Assembly (NCBI RefSeq): GCF_000153485.2
Contig: NC_018721.1
Span: forward strand, 3,286,001 to 3,350,000
Source of the DNA: Psychroflexus torquis ATCC 700755
GTDB taxonomy: Bacteria > Bacteroidota > Bacteroidia > Flavobacteriales > Flavobacteriaceae
Direction of reading: 5' to 3'
Length of the DNA: 64,000 nt
Shown: piece after piece, positions 61,600-64,000 of the stretch
How the letters are laid out: the number at the start of each line of letters is the position of its first letter
Position numbering within the stretch: position 1 is the first letter of the stretch
Notes under the pieces: generated by a model
Databases searched by the model: none
Told to the model about the DNA's origin: nothing
Seen by the model: only the letters and a program-made list of their open reading frames with translations
Made by a program: the position numbers and the translations under genes

Positions 61600-63354
61600 C
61601 TATTCGATGATTAACTTTATACTGCCTGTTCCTGAAAGAGTCATAACTTTTGCAATATAGACACCACTAGATAAATCGGAGACATCAATATTCATATTTA
61701 GGCTGTTTGGATAAAGAGCTTTAATCTGATGACCAAGAATATCAAACAGATATAGGGTTTCGATGATTTTATTTTCTGAGCGTATGGTCAATTGGTCTTT
61801 CGCTGGGTTTGGATAACTGCTCAATTCTCCCTTAATATTGGATAATTGATCAAAGCCATCGCTGAGTGTATTGGATACTTGCTCAATATCATCAAATAAG
61901 AATGTCGCATTAGCAGAGGCATCGTTTGGTCCATTATAGCCTAGCATCAATGTCAGAACATTATAAATTGGGTTATCCCCGTTTGAAAGGTCCCAAGTAT
62001 AGGTTGCCCATTCGCCCGATACGGTAGTGAAGACGTCTTGTTCTTTTCCGAAATCCTCTACATTACTTTCTAACTTAAATTTCAACAAAGTGCCTACAGG
62101 GGCATCGGTATATACTTTCATAGAGATAGTTCCAAAAGTAGACATGTTTTCAATAAAGTCTGTTAAGGCCAACTTACTCCGCATAAATCCATCACCGCCA
62201 CTTCGAATAAATTGCCCAACGTTAAGACTAGGGTTGTTTGCGTTTATCTGTGGATTCGGAATGACAGATGCTATTGCACCAAAAAAATTGGTAAAGTCTG
62301 AAGTGACGACACTGTTCTCAAAATCAATGGGTAGACTGGTTGGCTCAGGCTCTAGTATAGAAGGACCTATTTCTTGTTGTACATCGTCAAACAAAAATGT
62401 AGAGGTGGCTGAACCATTTCCAACATTGCCAAAGTCGAACATAAATTGTATTCTATCGTATTCGTTAGACTGACCGTGAAAATTCCAGCTAGCAATCTCC
62501 CATTCTCCAGAAACTGTAGTTAGATAATCTAAATTGGTAGTGCCAGAAGGCCCTTGAAGCTCTAATTTTATTCTTGTGCCTACTGGAGCTGTTGTATTCA
62601 CCTTCATAGAAATTTGCCATAATGTAGAAAGGTCTAGATTATTAGCAAAAAACACTTTACTTCCAGCCCAAAAATCGCCTCCATCTCGAACAACTTGACC
62701 TACTTTACTAGAAGTGTTGATGCCATTCATTTCAGGGTTCGTAATCACGCTTAATGTTGCTCCTGAATAGCTCAGAAAATCGGTATCAACGATTCCTGTT
62801 TCAAAATCTATCGGTAAAGAAGCTGGAACTGGCGCTAATGGTCCCTCGACTTGTTCGATATCGTCAAAGTAAAAGGTTGAGTTTGATGTACCGTCACCTA
62901 TATTTCCAAAATCGAACATAAAAACAAGTTCATTGAGGTTGTTAGCGGTGCCAACAAAGATCCATTCTAGAGTTTCCCATGCACTAGAAACAGTTGTGGT
63001 AGCATTTACATCTGCCGATGGTCCTGATCCTTCTAACTTAAACTTAACCGTAGTTCCTACAGGCGCATCAGTGTATACTTTCATCGAAATTTTCGTTAGT
63101 ACAGAAAAATCAAGATTGTCGACTAATAAAATTTTACTTCCCGCAAAAGCGGCACCTCCATCCCTTACTATTCGAGCTACAGAGTTGCTGGTATTGATTC
63201 CTGAAGCCATTGGATTGATAGTTACAGTAGCGGTTCCTCCATCAAAATCGACAAAGTTTTCAGTAGTTATATCTTCTTCAAAATTAATTGGCAAGCTTTG
63301 AGAAAATCCCAGATAGAGACAGGAAAGGCATAAAAGGAGTGCGATTTTTTTCAT
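61600..63354 (-). CDS. T9SS-sorted protein with three tandem CBM-like beta-sandwich repeats
   Basis: 584 residues: signal peptide (KKIALLLCLSCLYLGFSQS), then three repeats of ~155-165 residues beginning at about 21, 181 and 342. Each repeat starts LPI(D/N)FE, has RDGG or RSGGD, then IISMKVYTDAPVGT-like and FLFDDI(E/Q)Q segments. The repeats look like carbohydrate-binding jelly rolls of laminarinase-type surface proteins. The T9SS type A tail follows (SYPNPAKDQLTIRSENKI, VSDLSSGVYIAKVM). No catalytic domain is seen, so a surface glycan-binding protein is plausible; this is inference. The methyltransferase gene follows. Confidence 0.85.
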   Translation of the reverse strand: MKKIALLLCLSCLYLGFSQSLPINFEEDITTENFVDFDGGTATVTINPMASGINTSNSVARIVRDGGAAFAGSKILLVDNLDFSVLTKISMKVYTDAPVGTTVKFKLEGSGPSADVNATTTVSSAWETLEWIFVGTANNLNELVFMFDFGNIGDGTSNSTFYFDDIEQVEGPLAPVPASLPIDFETGIVDTDFLSYSGATLSVITNPEMNGINTSSKVGQVVRDGGDFWAGSKVFFANNLDLSTLWQISMKVNTTAPVGTRIKLELQGPSGTTNLDYLTTVSGEWEIASWNFHGQSNEYDRIQFMFDFGNVGNGSATSTFLFDDVQQEIGPSILEPEPTSLPIDFENSVVTSDFTNFFGAIASVIPNPQINANNPSLNVGQFIRSGGDGFMRSKLALTDFIENMSTFGTISMKVYTDAPVGTLLKFKLESNVEDFGKEQDVFTTVSGEWATYTWDLSNGDNPIYNVLTLMLGYNGPNDASANATFLFDDIEQVSNTLSDGFDQLSNIKGELSSYPNPAKDQLTIRSENKIIETLYLFDILGHQIKALYPNSLNMNIDVSDLSSGVYIAKVMTLSGTGSIKLIIE

Positions 63355-63688
63355 TTTTTTTTAAATTTAAGACTAAGTCAGTTTTAAGGTTTACAGTATT
63401 TCCTCAAAACGTAATAGAGATTGTATTATTTATAATTTGGCAGTAAAAATAAACAAGTATTTTCATTTTTCACAAAATACTTTTATAGAGGCCGCTATTT
63501 AAGCACATATTAATTTGGAATGATATATTTTTGTGTATAAATCATTCTAGAAATAAGGTTGTGAAAGATGGTTTTCTTAGTTCTAGACCTGCTCAATCGG
63601 TAATAGAATTCATCAAAATATCCATTAATATGAAAAGAACTTTCATATAAAAATGTAGTTTTGATTTACGATTTGGTATGACGTATCA
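63355..63688. other. 334 bp AT-rich intergenic region
   Basis: Upstream region of the three-repeat T9SS protein gene. I see no gene, RNA or clear palindrome in it. Confidence 0.4.
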
Positions 63689-64000
63689 TAGTATGTAAGA
63701 TTTTGAAGTTTTTCCAGAATCACTAGGTATTGGTTTAATGTTGTATTTAGTGGCTATGGGTCTATGTCGTCGCCATAAATTTGTATTTATATTTTTAGTT
63801 TTTGAGATGTGTTTATCAAATAGTGGACGTAGTTCTTTAGTAGAAAAGTCATTTATTTGATTCCCTTACATTTTTTACTTATCCATCATCTGTCAACTCA
63901 TGGGCTACCCCAGATTTTTTTATCTTGGTATCACAGCTTCTCCTAACCTTGCTATTTTCTTTTTCCCCTACTACAGACTCATCTATCTCAACTCTATTCA
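63689..64000 (-). pseudogene. IS1595/ISXO2-like transposase remnant (runs off the window)
   Basis: Reading the minus strand from the edge, one frame gives NRVEIDESVVGEKENSKVRR up to a TAA near 63879. This is the VEIDE..VGG catalytic start of ISXO2-like DDE domains. A second frame further on gives FSTKELRPLFDKHISKTKNI, then NTNLWRRHRPIATKYNIKP and a TGA near 63689, matching the region around the second catalytic Asp and the following Y/H positions. The two pieces are out of frame and several key residues are changed, so it is a decayed insertion sequence. The N-terminal part lies beyond the window. Confidence 0.6.

Overview
The window is AT-rich chromosomal DNA from a member of the Flavobacteriia (Bacteroidetes). 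The evidence is three proteins with type IX secretion (T9SS) sorting tails, adjacent gliding genes gldB and gldC, TAnnTTTG-type -7 promoter boxes, a flavobacterial-type DnaG and a bacillithiol-type YpdA reductase. I cannot name the genus from the sequence.

Region by region. (1) 1-14500 is core chromosome: partial ypdA, rpe, a DUF6122-like membrane protein, deoxynucleoside kinase, an NTP pyrophosphohydrolase, a TPR-type sensor kinase with a NarL-type regulator, a GhrA-like dehydrogenase, crcB/fluC, pepT, pyrD, a LysE-family exporter, HMG-CoA lyase, rlmN and a small T9SS protein. (2) 14600-26590 is an accessory island. It carries several start-less or truncated Rhs C-terminal toxin cassettes, each followed by a small putative immunity gene. 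Four copies of a ~693 bp REP-associated tyrosine transposase (RAYT) element lie between them, along with XRE-regulator and primase remnants. The island is bracketed by two copies of the 5' end of the polyprenyl synthetase gene: the intact gene on the right and a decayed fragment on the left. (3) 26600-33550 returns to core genes: ispB, dnaG, nadE, gldB, gldC, a CxxC small protein, engB/ysxC and an alpha/beta hydrolase. (4) 33866-49222 is a complete division and cell-wall (dcw) cluster, mraZ-rsmH-ftsL-ftsI-murE-mraY-murD-ftsW-murG-murC-ftsQ-ftsA-ftsZ, preceded by a clear MraZ-type operator. (5) 49550-57694 holds a T9SS subtilisin-like protease, an acyl-CoA thioesterase and a TPP-riboswitch operon (thiE, a THI5/NMT1-like protein, thiM, tenA, thiD). 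(6) 57711-64000 holds a frameshifted DUF885 metallopeptidase, a repeat-rich intergenic stretch, a methyltransferase, a three-repeat T9SS protein and an IS1595-like transposase remnant at the edge.

The most interesting system is the Rhs tip archive: sequence-divergent toxin ends behind a shared core, each with its own immunity gene, in a mosaic whose joints often coincide with RAYT elements. Other points of note are a thiamin salvage operon with a signal-less THI5-like protein and no transporter genes, a DnaG whose four zinc ligands are all replaced, the three-box MraZ operator with a neighbouring DnaA box, and a dispersed MITE-like repeat family.
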